Below are positions 43,480 through 52,031 of a stretch of 64,000 nt of DNA, piece after piece. The stretch lies in the NCBI GenBank assembly GCA_964512765.1, contig CAZEKF010000008.1:1-64000 (forward strand). The letters are read 5' to 3'. How positions within the stretch are numbered: the stretch's first letter is position 1; every line of letters begins with the position of its first letter. This stretch comes from GW2011-AR15 sp964512765 (GTDB lineage Archaea > Nanobdellota > Nanobdellia > Woesearchaeales > GW2011-AR15). The notes under the pieces are model-generated. The model saw only the letters and a list, made by a program, of their open reading frames with translations, searched no databases and was not told where the DNA came from. The position numbers and the translations under genes were made by a program.

Positions 43480-44064
43480 ATGAGTGAATCAGAGGGTAAA
43501 TTTCCATTACAAGTAATAACAGCTGAAGAATATTTCAGAGTATTAAATATGTGGAGGTTTCGATACCCGTTACCTACTCAAAGTTCTAGTAACTACGCTT
43601 ATGTTTTAATCCAAAAACATCAAATTCATCCTGACTCTACTGATAAAGCATACTTGGACATAGTAACGCAATTTCAAGAACAAGAAGGGGCTTTCACACT
43701 AACAACAGTTGCATCACCTTCAGGAATAACTCATTCTTACTCTGTTAATAACCAATCATATCTTCGCGGTCGTACACACTGTGCTCCCATTGATATTGCT
43801 AGAACGTTAGACCCACAAACAGATGTAATTGATGTTTTATGCATGGGACTAGAAAAAGATGATAGATATTCATGGATTAGTTGTGCTGATGTTCCAAGTA
43901 CAGGAAATCATAGTGCTGGAGTAATGATTTATCATATGCAAGTTCATTCTTGTATGGCAAAAGAATTACTTGGTATTTCAGACTTTGCTCAGAATAAAAT
44001 AATAAAAGCTGTATGGATGCCTGATTTCATTCCTGAAAAGCATTATAAGAAACTGGATGTTTAA
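43480..44064 (+). CDS. Hypothetical protein, 194 residues
   Basis: Soluble protein without signal peptide. It has four cysteines spaced through the second half (RTHCAPID, DVLCMGL, ISCADV, HSCMAKELLG) and several histidines (THSY, HCAP, NHSAG, YHMQVHS), which could place metal ligands, and the C-terminal third looks like an acetyltransferase-style strand-helix (SAGVMIYHMQVHSCMAKELLGIS). The last point is only an impression. Divergent from lhr; no ribosome site, so a short-leader mRNA is likely. No family is recognised. Confidence 0.6.
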   Translation: MSESEGKFPLQVITAEEYFRVLNMWRFRYPLPTQSSSNYAYVLIQKHQIHPDSTDKAYLDIVTQFQEQEGAFTLTTVASPSGITHSYSVNNQSYLRGRTHCAPIDIARTLDPQTDVIDVLCMGLEKDDRYSWISCADVPSTGNHSAGVMIYHMQVHSCMAKELLGISDFAQNKIIKAVWMPDFIPEKHYKKLDV

Positions 44065-44100
44065 CTAAATGTTTTGTTCTGAATTATTAAAAAAACAACT

Positions 44101-44637
44101 CTAAACCTGATTCCCACACATTGGACAGAATTTATGACTTTTCATTAAAGGAACACCGCACTGGTGACAGAACCTTGCATTTTGATTTTTTTGCGGACGG
44201 TGCACTTGCTGGGTTGTTGTGTGATGCGCTGTTTGCTGAACTGGATGGTGCTGTGGTTGTTGTGCTGTCTGGTGAACTGTATGATGCTGTGGCTGCCTTA
44301 CTGCCTGAGTTTGATGATGTTGTGTATGATGATGTCCTTGCCCTTGCATAACTTGTTGCCTTAAATATGGGTTATTTTTATAATCATCAATGTTTACTTC
44401 AGTTTCACTATGACCTTTCTGCATATGCTTCTGCCTCATTTCATCGATCATTCTACCTTTTGTTCTGTTTTTTAATTTTAGTTTAATAAATCCAAACAAC
44501 ATCATAGCAAAACCTACAAACGTCATTAACTTGAAAAATATACTATTCTCTACTGGTTTTAAATATCCTAAGAATAAAGAAAATAGTCCTACAAACAATC
44601 CAACAATCATCCAAACAGGACTTGGTATTTCTGCCAT
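44101..44637 (-). CDS. Membrane protein with His/Gln-rich linker and C-terminal zinc ribbon
   Basis: A 178-residue protein in three parts: two N-terminal transmembrane helices (about 8-26 and 34-52), a cytoplasmic basic helix with the motif VNIDDYKNNPYLRQQV (80-95), then a 60-residue His/Gln/Thr-rich linker with over 15 histidines, and a zinc ribbon CHQC...CPMC (about 157-175). The histidine tract may bind nickel, zinc or copper, or be a flexible spacer. The IDD-xxxNxxLR element recurs in the next gene upstream (44665-45018), so the two are paralogues in their membrane part. Function unknown. Confidence 0.75.
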   Translation of the reverse strand: MAEIPSPVWMIVGLFVGLFSLFLGYLKPVENSIFFKLMTFVGFAMMLFGFIKLKLKNRTKGRMIDEMRQKHMQKGHSETEVNIDDYKNNPYLRQQVMQGQGHHHTQHHQTQAVRQPQHHTVHQTAQQPQHHPVQQTAHHTTTQQVHRPQKNQNARFCHQCGVPLMKSHKFCPMCGNQV

Positions 44638-44664
44638 AATAGATCTTTTTTATAATTAAACTGT

Positions 44665-45018
44665 TTAAATATTTTTTTGTTTTTTATTATCTAAAGTTAA
44701 CTTTGTTTTAGTTGACGGATATCCTCTATCAATTATTTCTTTTCTTATTTCTTCATTTTGACGTATATCATCAATGTCAATCTCAGCATAATTATCGCGA
44801 ATTTCCTGGTTCCTGTACTGCATTTCGTGATAAATCTGTGACTCTGATTTTAAATTTATTCTTAAAAAAACAGCCAATAATACTGTTAAAACTAAAACAA
44901 TTGTTAAAACAACAAAAAAAGCAGACATTTTTCCTAAAATAAGTAATAATAACAATCCTAGCAAAACTAATGCATAAACTCCAACCACTCCCCAAAAACC
45001 TAACAAGATTATGTTCAT
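44665..45018 (-). CDS. Small membrane protein related to the zinc-ribbon membrane protein
   Basis: A 117-residue protein with two transmembrane helices (about 3-28 and 32-53) and a cytoplasmic tail containing EIDIDDIRQNEEIRKEII, similar to VNIDDYKNNPYLRQQV in the downstream gene, but without the histidine linker and zinc ribbon. It follows the 45025 gene by only six bases, so these three minus-strand genes form one unit. Function unknown. Confidence 0.65.
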   Translation of the reverse strand: MNIILLGFWGVVGVYALVLLGLLLLLILGKMSAFFVVLTIVLVLTVLLAVFLRINLKSESQIYHEMQYRNQEIRDNYAEIDIDDIRQNEEIRKEIIDRGYPSTKTKLTLDNKKQKNI

Positions 45019-45024
45019 TTTATT

Positions 45025-45531
45025 TCAAAACGCGTTTGAAGCTGTCTCCATTTCTAAATATTTTTTAATATCAGTCATAAAATCATGCAAGTAATAATCC
45101 ATGTAATCTGCCCATTTTAAAAACATGTAATGAAACAATATTTTCCAAAAAAGGAATTTTTCAATTTTTTTCAACCCTGCTTTTTCAAAGTCACCGTCAT
45201 AGTCCCATATAAAACCACCGTCAATGTATACTTTTACCCGGGCTTCTGTTAATTTTTTTACTTTACCATCTCTAATAATTTCAACAGGTTTAGCTTCCCA
45301 AACCCAGATCTCTGGTAACATAATAAACATACTTATGAAATTCACTTTTTTTCTACCTTCTAACTTATGTATTTTATAAGGCGGATAATCCCATACTTTT
45401 TTTTCATAAAAGTCAAAGTCATGATCTTTTATCCACTGAACTATGTATTTATACAATCCATCATAATCAAAAACACCTCTGTACTTAATAGTTCTGTCCA
45501 GATGCATAGGTTTCATAGTAATAGTTATCAT
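45025..45531 (-). CDS. Hypothetical protein, 168 residues, aromatic-rich
   Basis: A protein with an unusually high content of Tyr, Trp, Phe, Asp and Lys. It starts MITITMKPMHLDRTIKYRGVFDYDGLYKYI and has a beta-rich middle with KVNFISMFIMLPEIWVWEAKPVE, and a C-terminal helix pair (KFLFWKILFHYMFLKWADYMDYYL) that could lie on a membrane. No cysteines or catalytic motifs are seen. It heads the three-gene unit that contains the two membrane proteins. I know no family name for it. Confidence 0.65.
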   Translation of the reverse strand: MITITMKPMHLDRTIKYRGVFDYDGLYKYIVQWIKDHDFDFYEKKVWDYPPYKIHKLEGRKKVNFISMFIMLPEIWVWEAKPVEIIRDGKVKKLTEARVKVYIDGGFIWDYDGDFEKAGLKKIEKFLFWKILFHYMFLKWADYMDYYLHDFMTDIKKYLEMETASNAF

Positions 45532-45573
45532 ACTGAATCATTTAAGGGATAACAGAATTATAAATGTTTCTTA

Positions 45574-46485
45574 TCAGAACACTTCAGTTATCAAGAATGT
45601 AGCATACACTAATAACAATCCAATACCTTCTTGCCAGTTAATTTGTTTTTTCTTAATATAGATCAATGCAATGTAAACTGCCATGACCATGAACAATGCA
45701 GAGTTTCTGAACAGTGTTTTGTTAACAATAACAATTGGTCTCAAAATAGCAGCAGTGCCAAGAACAAGCGAAGAGTTACAAACAACACTACCTAGAATGT
45801 CACCAAACGCTATACCTGAACTACCTCTTAAAATGGATTCTATCTCAACTGTTAGTTCAGGTATCGTGGTTCCAACTGCTACAAGTACTAAGCCAAGCAT
45901 AATTTCTGGTAATCCCAGATTATGGCCAATGTAACGCGCAGATCCTATTAACAAGTTAGCACTAATCAATAAAACTATTAAGCTGCATGTTATAACAAGC
46001 ATATCTTTCCAGATATCTTTCCATGCAACGTCTTTTTTAATATGACCAAAATGGCCTTCTTTTCTTAACAAAGAATAAATGTACAATAAAAACGCAGCAA
46101 TCAAAATAACACCATCAATTCTTGATAAAGTACCATCGATTCCTAACAATAAAGGCAACATTGTCATAAACAATACTGTCAAAACAGTTTTTGTCAAGAC
46201 TTTACCATGGATGAATATTTTTTTGCCAACAATAGCAGTCATACCTAGTACAATTGTAACATCTATAATATTCGCACCTATAACGTCTCCTAAAACTAAG
46301 GCGCCTGCATTTCGAAATGAAGCAACAAACGCAGTAGTTAGTTCAGGTATTGAAGTACCTATAGAAACAACTACAAATCCTATCAAATATTCAGAAATAC
46401 CTAATTTTTTTGCATAATGAGTCACTGCAGTAATAATGTAACTTGCTGAGAACATTATAAGTACAAGACTTATAATAGCGTACAT
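45574..46485 (-). CDS. Calcium/sodium exchanger (CaCA family)
   Basis: Antiporter of about 10 transmembrane helices in 303 residues. The two family alpha-repeats are clear: VVSIGTSIPELTTAFVAS...GDVIGANIIDVTIVLG in the first half and LVAVGTTIPELTVEIESI...GDILGSVVCNSSLVLG in the second. The glutamates in the GTSIPEL and GTTIPEL motifs are the ion-binding residues known from this family. It probably exports calcium in exchange for sodium or protons. It is separated by 43 bases from the aromatic-rich gene and may share its transcript. Confidence 0.92.
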   Translation of the reverse strand: MYAIISLVLIMFSASYIITAVTHYAKKLGISEYLIGFVVVSIGTSIPELTTAFVASFRNAGALVLGDVIGANIIDVTIVLGMTAIVGKKIFIHGKVLTKTVLTVLFMTMLPLLLGIDGTLSRIDGVILIAAFLLYIYSLLRKEGHFGHIKKDVAWKDIWKDMLVITCSLIVLLISANLLIGSARYIGHNLGLPEIMLGLVLVAVGTTIPELTVEIESILRGSSGIAFGDILGSVVCNSSLVLGTAAILRPIVIVNKTLFRNSALFMVMAVYIALIYIKKKQINWQEGIGLLLVYATFLITEVF

Positions 46486-46533
46486 GATGTTATTTACTAA
46501 CGGTGTTAAAATACTGTATCACTCCTCTTTTTT

Positions 46534-48981
46534 TTATTTCCATGTGAAAAATTTCACAAGCCAATTCAAAAACCTTTTGATAAACCCAGGTTTTTTTTCA
46601 GTTTCAACTGTTTCCTTTTCTGTTGTCACTATTTTTTCTTTTGTTTGTTCAACTGGTTCAGTTACTTCTTCTATGGTTGTTTCTTCAATAGTGTTATTAC
46701 TGTTCTCATTAATAACCTTTACGGTTATTTTGTTTGAAAACGCTCTAAACGTATTATCCAAATAATCATATTCGTAGTATAACCTTGGCAAAATATATGT
46801 ACCGTTATTAGTATACGTAAACTCTTCAAACATAATTTTCTCTGTTTTAATAACTTCTTTGTTACTTAATACAATGTTATCAGAACCAATGTTTGTCAAA
46901 TTAAGTTCTAACAATGTCCTTACTCCTGTATACACTGACTCAGACGCGTTTTGATAAACCATTAAAACAGGTCCAGTTATAGTATCTTCGCTTACTGTTA
47001 CACTCGGACTGTTAGATGTTTCATTAAACAGTCTGGAATATTCGTCTTTGTAGTACAATAATGAAGCTTCAATGTCATGACTTCCTTTAACCTTTGGCCG
47101 TATTTCTTCACCTGTAAACGTGGTTTTCTCGCCAGGATCAAGTTTAGGTATGTTATGTTCAAACAAATTAAGTGTGTCAAAATCTTGGTCTTGTGTCGTT
47201 ATTAACCTTAAATCATATACAGACGCATCTTCATTATTTGTTATTGTATACGAAACATCAACTAACTCGCCTTGGTAGACTGTACTGTCTCCCAATGATT
47301 TTGTTATTGTTACGTCTGGTTTTTTTGGTTTAACAGTTACTTGGTTAGAATTTATGATTGTATAATTGTCATCGTCATCTGTGTAACTAACAGTAAAATT
47401 CACGTCATACTTTGTTTCGTCATTAACAAGATCAGGTGTCAAGGTAAAAGTTAACATCTCAACAGAATCACTGCTGTTAATGTTTGCGTACGCAGACGTT
47501 GGCCCTTTTACAGTGAATATCTCAGGAATGTACGATTCCAAAGAAACTGTTTTTAAATCATTATCGCCTGGGTTATCTAGTTTCACAGTAACAGTGATTG
47601 AATCTTTTTCATAAACACTTGTTGAACTAAATGTTGGTATGACTTTTACTTTTGGTATGGGCCTGACAACAATTGTTCTTTCTAATGTACTTGAATATTT
47701 TTCACCGTCTTCAGTGTTGTAAGTCACGTTAAATTTAATAGGATATGATTTAACAGACTCTGTTTCTGAAGCAATAATTTCAGTATTTAATAAGAAAACA
47801 GACTCATTAATACCAAGTTCTGAATGATTACTATTTTCAAAAAAGCCAATGTCTGATGTTGTATTAAGCGCAATATTATTAATCTTTGAAAACGAGTTAA
47901 GGTTTTTTACTTTCAAATATATTCTTAATAATTGACCTGCATTAATGTACTCTGTCGTGTCTAAAGATGTGTTTAAACTTATCCCTTGGTTTGACAACAC
48001 AAAACTTTGTTTAATATTATCAATATTGTTTGTTTGCGTACGATATTCATAATCACCATTAAGAATCACGTATGATAACCCTGTTTTTTTTCCGTTTAGA
48101 TCAAAATTAAATGTTTTGTTAGTATTATTAGAGATTTCACCTGACCATATAAATCCATTAGTAGCCTCGTCCAATGAACTGGTTCGTTCTTCAACCATAA
48201 CTGAATCAGGTATTAAAATGTTAAACTCATTAACATCAATATCACGGTCGCCTGAATTATACAGTACAATTGAAAGATCAATGTCTTCATTAAGCTCGTA
48301 CTCATCTTTATCAGTTGTTACAGTAATGTCTAGTATTGAATCTGTGTACAATCTAATTTCGTCTGAATATTCTTTTACAGTTTTAACACCGTCGTAATAT
48401 TCAACACTTGCTTTCAAATATTGGTTAACATTTCCTAGGCTTTTTACTTCATACCTTATCTCTCTACTAGTGTTTTTGTTAAGATCACCTTTCCAATAAA
48501 CTGAATTATTAACTATTTCTGCGTTTCTTACTGAAGTAATTTCAATAGTATCAGGAAAATCTTCAGTAAAAACTAAATCATTTGCATTTATGTCCCCGTT
48601 ATTTACAATTGTTGTAACAAAACTAGCTTTTTCACCTATTTCTAAAAGGTTAGTGTCTACTGTTCTTGTAATTGTAATGTCTGGCTGCAAATAATAAATG
48701 TAAAGATATCCTTTATAATCATCAATGTCAATGTCAAACAATGACACATTATAACAAAACTTTCTGTAATCTGTTGTTGTGCATTCGCCTAATACAATAG
48801 ATCTTGAATCGTCAGATTTTAACAGTAACAAATCACCGTTACTTGAAATAAGAACATCATAGTTAACATTGTCAAATGAAAAAGATTTTGTGTTAAACAA
48901 CCAACCTTCGTAAGCTAATTCTTCACCAGCTACAATATTAATTAAAAGAAATAATAATATAGGATAAACGAATTTTTTCAT
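46534..48981 (-). CDS. Large secreted beta-repeat protein (CARDB/DUF11-like)
   Basis: An 815-residue exported protein: signal peptide 1-19, then at least five or six Ig-like units of about 100 residues with the pattern VxVxLxNxGD...VxL...IPxxF and TVTIxNNGD typical of CARDB/DUF11 repeats. Sequons (NxS/T) are frequent and cysteines occur only near the start. Near the C-terminus is a Glu/Thr-rich linker (residues 760-790), then a basic, aromatic tail KRFLNWLVKFFTW that may anchor it at the membrane. The stop-side neighbour is the CaCA gene. It follows a membrane protein with a four-base overlap and probably works with it at the cell surface. Confidence 0.75.
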   Translation of the reverse strand: MKKFVYPILLFLLINIVAGEELAYEGWLFNTKSFSFDNVNYDVLISSNGDLLLLKSDDSRSIVLGECTTTDYRKFCYNVSLFDIDIDDYKGYLYIYYLQPDITITRTVDTNLLEIGEKASFVTTIVNNGDINANDLVFTEDFPDTIEITSVRNAEIVNNSVYWKGDLNKNTSREIRYEVKSLGNVNQYLKASVEYYDGVKTVKEYSDEIRLYTDSILDITVTTDKDEYELNEDIDLSIVLYNSGDRDIDVNEFNILIPDSVMVEERTSSLDEATNGFIWSGEISNNTNKTFNFDLNGKKTGLSYVILNGDYEYRTQTNNIDNIKQSFVLSNQGISLNTSLDTTEYINAGQLLRIYLKVKNLNSFSKINNIALNTTSDIGFFENSNHSELGINESVFLLNTEIIASETESVKSYPIKFNVTYNTEDGEKYSSTLERTIVVRPIPKVKVIPTFSSTSVYEKDSITVTVKLDNPGDNDLKTVSLESYIPEIFTVKGPTSAYANINSSDSVEMLTFTLTPDLVNDETKYDVNFTVSYTDDDDNYTIINSNQVTVKPKKPDVTITKSLGDSTVYQGELVDVSYTITNNEDASVYDLRLITTQDQDFDTLNLFEHNIPKLDPGEKTTFTGEEIRPKVKGSHDIEASLLYYKDEYSRLFNETSNSPSVTVSEDTITGPVLMVYQNASESVYTGVRTLLELNLTNIGSDNIVLSNKEVIKTEKIMFEEFTYTNNGTYILPRLYYEYDYLDNTFRAFSNKITVKVINENSNNTIEETTIEEVTEPVEQTKEKIVTTEKETVETEKKPGFIKRFLNWLVKFFTWK

Positions 48982-49556
48982 TTTAGGTATTTTATAGTTT
49001 TAATAATCAATGTTTCTGGGTAAATGATTATTTTACCTTCTTTATAATCAGATATTATTTGTTTAGGATCTTCTTTATATTGCATTATAAGGATTAGGAA
49101 CGCATGCGATGACGGATCTATTTGTACAGGTATATCAATCAAACCAAGGATTTCAATCCCATCAACAATAATCTGGTTAAGTTCTCCCTCAAACGCATCA
49201 GTTTCAAAAATAAATAATTTGTATTTATCTTCTAAAATCTTATCAAGTTCATTGTTTTGGTAATAATCTTCTAACTCTTCTAAATTATCAATCTGTGATG
49301 TTTCATTACCTTTATTTAATATAAAACCTGTTATGAACTCTGTGTCATCTTTTAGAATGAAAATGTTTTCACCTTCCAATATCCCGTTACTTAATTCCCT
49401 AACATCTTTGTAAACAAAATATCCAAACACACCTGAAATAATAATAAAAGCCAGTAAAAAATAAAGTAAAGTTTTAATCACGTTTTTAATAATTTTAAAC
49501 AGCAATATAACAAGAATAAGTGCAAGAATAATTATCAATGGAAGTATTATGTTCAT
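48978..49556 (-). CDS. Membrane protein coupled to the large repeat protein
   Basis: A 192-residue protein with two N-terminal hydrophobic helices (1-20 and 28-50), followed by an acidic mostly beta domain outside the membrane (60-192). It has no cysteines. It overlaps the 815-residue repeat-protein gene by ATGA. It might anchor or export that protein; this is inferred only from coupling. No family recognised. Confidence 0.65.
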   Translation of the reverse strand: MNIILPLIIILALILVILLFKIIKNVIKTLLYFLLAFIIISGVFGYFVYKDVRELSNGILEGENIFILKDDTEFITGFILNKGNETSQIDNLEELEDYYQNNELDKILEDKYKLFIFETDAFEGELNQIIVDGIEILGLIDIPVQIDPSSHAFLILIMQYKEDPKQIISDYKEGKIIIYPETLIIKTIKYLK

Positions 49557-49689
49557 CTGCCAACCTCTTTTTAGTTTTTTAAAGAATTGTGGTTAATAAA
49601 GTTTATGTATATTTTACTAAGTGTAGCAGTTATCTTTAAATATAAAGTTATTATTAGTTATCATAAACTGTTTTCGGGGGGAAGTTGAG

Positions 49690-50232
49690 ATGAGGAATTT
49701 TTTACTTGTTGGTTTGAATATAGAAGCGCAAGAATCTATAAGTTCTGACATGAGCTTGCTTGAATATGCTGTTCATGTATTAAGAAAAGGTAACATTGTT
49801 ACTGATGCTGCTTCAATTTCTGAAACATTAGAACTCAGCAACCTAGGATGTTATCCTACAATAGTACTAGACTATAAGGTTGATTCTGGAGATGCAGACT
49901 TAGAAATGTCCTCTCTGGATCCTGACGACACAGGGTTTCATTTAGCAGGGTTGCTTAGACAAAGAGGTTTTCAAGGAGACATAATCTTATTACATGAATA
50001 TGATGTTGATGACTGTGAGATAACAAGGAAGATAGCTCAAATGCAGGAAACATATGGAATACAGTCAAAAACTGTTTATTGTTATGACCTAAGAAAACCT
50101 GAGCAAGAAAAACAAGCTATTCAAAATATTTGTGGCCCACTTGTGTTTATATTGCTTGGTGGTGACTATGTAAATGGGTATGAGAAAGCAATGTCACTAG
50201 CCGCGCAAGCTGAAGACATTAATATGGCTTAA
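49690..50232 (+). CDS. Receiver-like domain protein
   Basis: A 180-residue single-domain protein whose secondary-structure order resembles a response-regulator receiver. NFLLVGLN is strand 1, PTIVLDYKV has an aspartate at the phosphorylation position at the end of strand 3, followed by DDTGFHLAGLLRQRG (the usual MPxMDGxxLxxxLR) and DIILLHEYD for strand 4. The acidic pocket at the end of strand 1 and the final lysine are not evident, so it may be a non-phosphorylated form. There is no histidine kinase in the window. GGGGGGAAG precedes the ATG. Confidence 0.5.
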   Translation: MRNFLLVGLNIEAQESISSDMSLLEYAVHVLRKGNIVTDAASISETLELSNLGCYPTIVLDYKVDSGDADLEMSSLDPDDTGFHLAGLLRQRGFQGDIILLHEYDVDDCEITRKIAQMQETYGIQSKTVYCYDLRKPEQEKQAIQNICGPLVFILLGGDYVNGYEKAMSLAAQAEDINMA

Positions 50233-50272
50233 TGACACAAATTACTCTTTTTTTGTTCTTTTAACTTTCTCT

Positions 50273-50290
50273 TCAAAACATATTTAAACA
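50273..50290 (+). promoter_or_regulatory. Promoter of the truncated Hel308-like gene
   Basis: TCAAAACATATTTAAACA, identical over 18 bases to the thyA promoter at 17384-17401 and also 21-22 bases before its ATG. Confidence 0.5.
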
Positions 50291-50311
50291 TAGTTTATAT
50301 CTTTGAACTTA

Positions 50312-50965
50312 ATGAAAATAGACAAAATAAAACATAAGTTGCATCCAGACTTATACAATAAAATAGATTTCAAACATCTAAGACCTGCACAGTCTAAAGC
50401 AATTGACGCAGGTTTGCTCGACAGAAATAATTTACTAATATGCACACCAACTGCTTCTGGTAAAACATTAATAGCAGAGATAGCTATGCTGCAAAACATT
50501 TACAATAACATTGGGAAAGCAGTTTACATTGTACCATTGAAAGCATTAGCTTCAGAGAAATACGAATATTTCAAAAACAAGTATAAAGATTTGAAAGTTG
50601 CTTTATCTATTGGCGACACTGATTCTTCTGACACTTATTTAGAAAAGTTTGATATTATAATAACTGTAAGTGAAAAGTTAGACTCATTAATCAGGCATAA
50701 AGCACCGTGGTTAAGGCATGTTTCAACTATAATAATAGATGAGATTCATTTACTCAATGATCCGCACAGAGGTCCGACTGTTGAAATAGTTATTACAATA
50801 TTAAGACAAGTTCTTAAAAAAGCACAGTTTATTGCACTTTCTGCAACAATAGGCAATCCTAAAGAACTCGCTGAATGGCTTAACGCTGAACTAGTTATAT
50901 ACGACTGGCGGCCGATTGATTTGCATAAAGGCATATATTTAGATGGTGATGTTGAGTTTTATTAG
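50312..50965 (+). CDS. Truncated Hel308-like helicase, first RecA domain only
   Basis: A 217-residue protein that equals the N-terminal RecA-like domain of Hel308/Hjm DNA helicase. Visible are the Q-motif area LRPAQSKAI, Walker A PTASGKT, VPLKALASEKYE, motif II IIDEIHLL and motif III LSATIGNPKELAEWL. It ends at WRPIDLHKGIYLDGDVEFY and a TAG, just where the second RecA domain should begin; normal Hel308 has about 700 residues. The 58 bases after the stop hold no continuation, so the loss is not a simple frameshift. The gene keeps its own promoter. It is either a decaying remnant or a one-domain ATPase with a new role. ATG 50312 is preferred over TTG 50303. Confidence 0.8.
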   Translation: MKIDKIKHKLHPDLYNKIDFKHLRPAQSKAIDAGLLDRNNLLICTPTASGKTLIAEIAMLQNIYNNIGKAVYIVPLKALASEKYEYFKNKYKDLKVALSIGDTDSSDTYLEKFDIIITVSEKLDSLIRHKAPWLRHVSTIIIDEIHLLNDPHRGPTVEIVITILRQVLKKAQFIALSATIGNPKELAEWLNAELVIYDWRPIDLHKGIYLDGDVEFY

Positions 50966-51023
50966 TACTATTAAGTAACAAAAATAGAAAGATTTAAATA
51001 GAGAAGGTGAAATCTTTAATAAA

Positions 51024-51980
51024 ATGGTTAATCCAATACCTGTTACACACTTTGCACAGATGGGTGGAGTTGCTGTAGTAGAATTAGGTAAGAATTTTCC
51101 AATTATGAAAGCCATATCTTCTATATTTTCTGCTGCACAAACTGAAGAAATGTATGAATTATTAGAAACTGCAAGGAACTATTTTAATATGTCATTAAGT
51201 GAAGGAAGTCACAACTCGGCTATGGACCCATATTTATTTGAAGTCAATCAAATTGATTATTTAGCTTATGTTCTTGACCAAGGAGGTAATCTTACAGATG
51301 AAAGAGCCGCTATCGATGATGGGTTAATAGATCATCTGCATTCTGCTTTAGAAGTTGTTGTCAGGGATGTTATTGATTTTCATATTGCTAAAAACTTAAA
51401 TGAACAATTAAGAGCTGGTTTTTACCTTGACCAACCAGATATTGAAGATATTAGAGACGCTGCGTACAGAAGTGTTTCAAGGAATAACTCTAACAAGAAT
51501 GCATTATATAATGCTGTTCAAAGTATTAATCAATTAGTTGGCAATGGCAACTGGCAGAAGGTCAATGATGAAGGTATGATAAATATTGAAGGTCAAACTT
51601 TTAAACCTGTGGGAGTGATGGCTGCCTCGTATGTGACTCAAAGTATTGTTGAATCTTATCCAATACGTCAACATTTTGATAGAGCTTTTGATAATAGTTC
51701 AACCAATAGAGGTTCAGAAAATGACCCTGCAAGACATTTTGGAGTTGGTTACCTTTTCTTAGGTGAGGAAAAAACTCAAGTAACAGGAAAAAACATGGTC
51801 ACATCAAAAACAGCAATTTTTTTAAGAGAAAAAGATGAAGCAGGTATTAGAACTCTGGGTGCATATTCTAAGTTACCTGGTATTGAAAATCTCAGTGAAT
51901 TAGGAAGCGCATTTGGAAGATATAGAAAAACATTAGATATTTCTAGAAATAGCGCTGGCGCTTATGTTTTCAAAAAATAA
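51024..51980 (+). CDS. Hypothetical protein, 318 residues
   Basis: A soluble, mostly helical protein without cysteines, signal peptide or membrane segment. N-terminal HFAQMGGVAVVELGKNF may form a Rossmann-like start; there is a helical core (60-150) with many acidic residues, and the C-terminal half has GYLFLGEEKTQVTGKNM and FGRYRKTLDISRN. ATTTAAATAG lies about 30 bases before the ATG as a probable TATA box. It occupies the position where the rest of the Hel308 gene might once have been. No family recognised. Confidence 0.65.
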   Translation: MVNPIPVTHFAQMGGVAVVELGKNFPIMKAISSIFSAAQTEEMYELLETARNYFNMSLSEGSHNSAMDPYLFEVNQIDYLAYVLDQGGNLTDERAAIDDGLIDHLHSALEVVVRDVIDFHIAKNLNEQLRAGFYLDQPDIEDIRDAAYRSVSRNNSNKNALYNAVQSINQLVGNGNWQKVNDEGMINIEGQTFKPVGVMAASYVTQSIVESYPIRQHFDRAFDNSSTNRGSENDPARHFGVGYLFLGEEKTQVTGKNMVTSKTAIFLREKDEAGIRTLGAYSKLPGIENLSELGSAFGRYRKTLDISRNSAGAYVFKK

Positions 51981-52031
51981 TTATTTTTCTAATTTAATAT
52001 TAATTAAAAGAAAATAATAAAATAAATATTC

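Noticed and set aside
44121..44364. Plus-strand Leu/Val-rich reading frames
   Set aside because: They are shadows of the His/Gln-rich codons of the zinc-ribbon membrane protein.
50966..51023. Frameshifted continuation of the Hel308 gene
   Set aside because: No frame of this stretch or the next gene encodes the second RecA domain.
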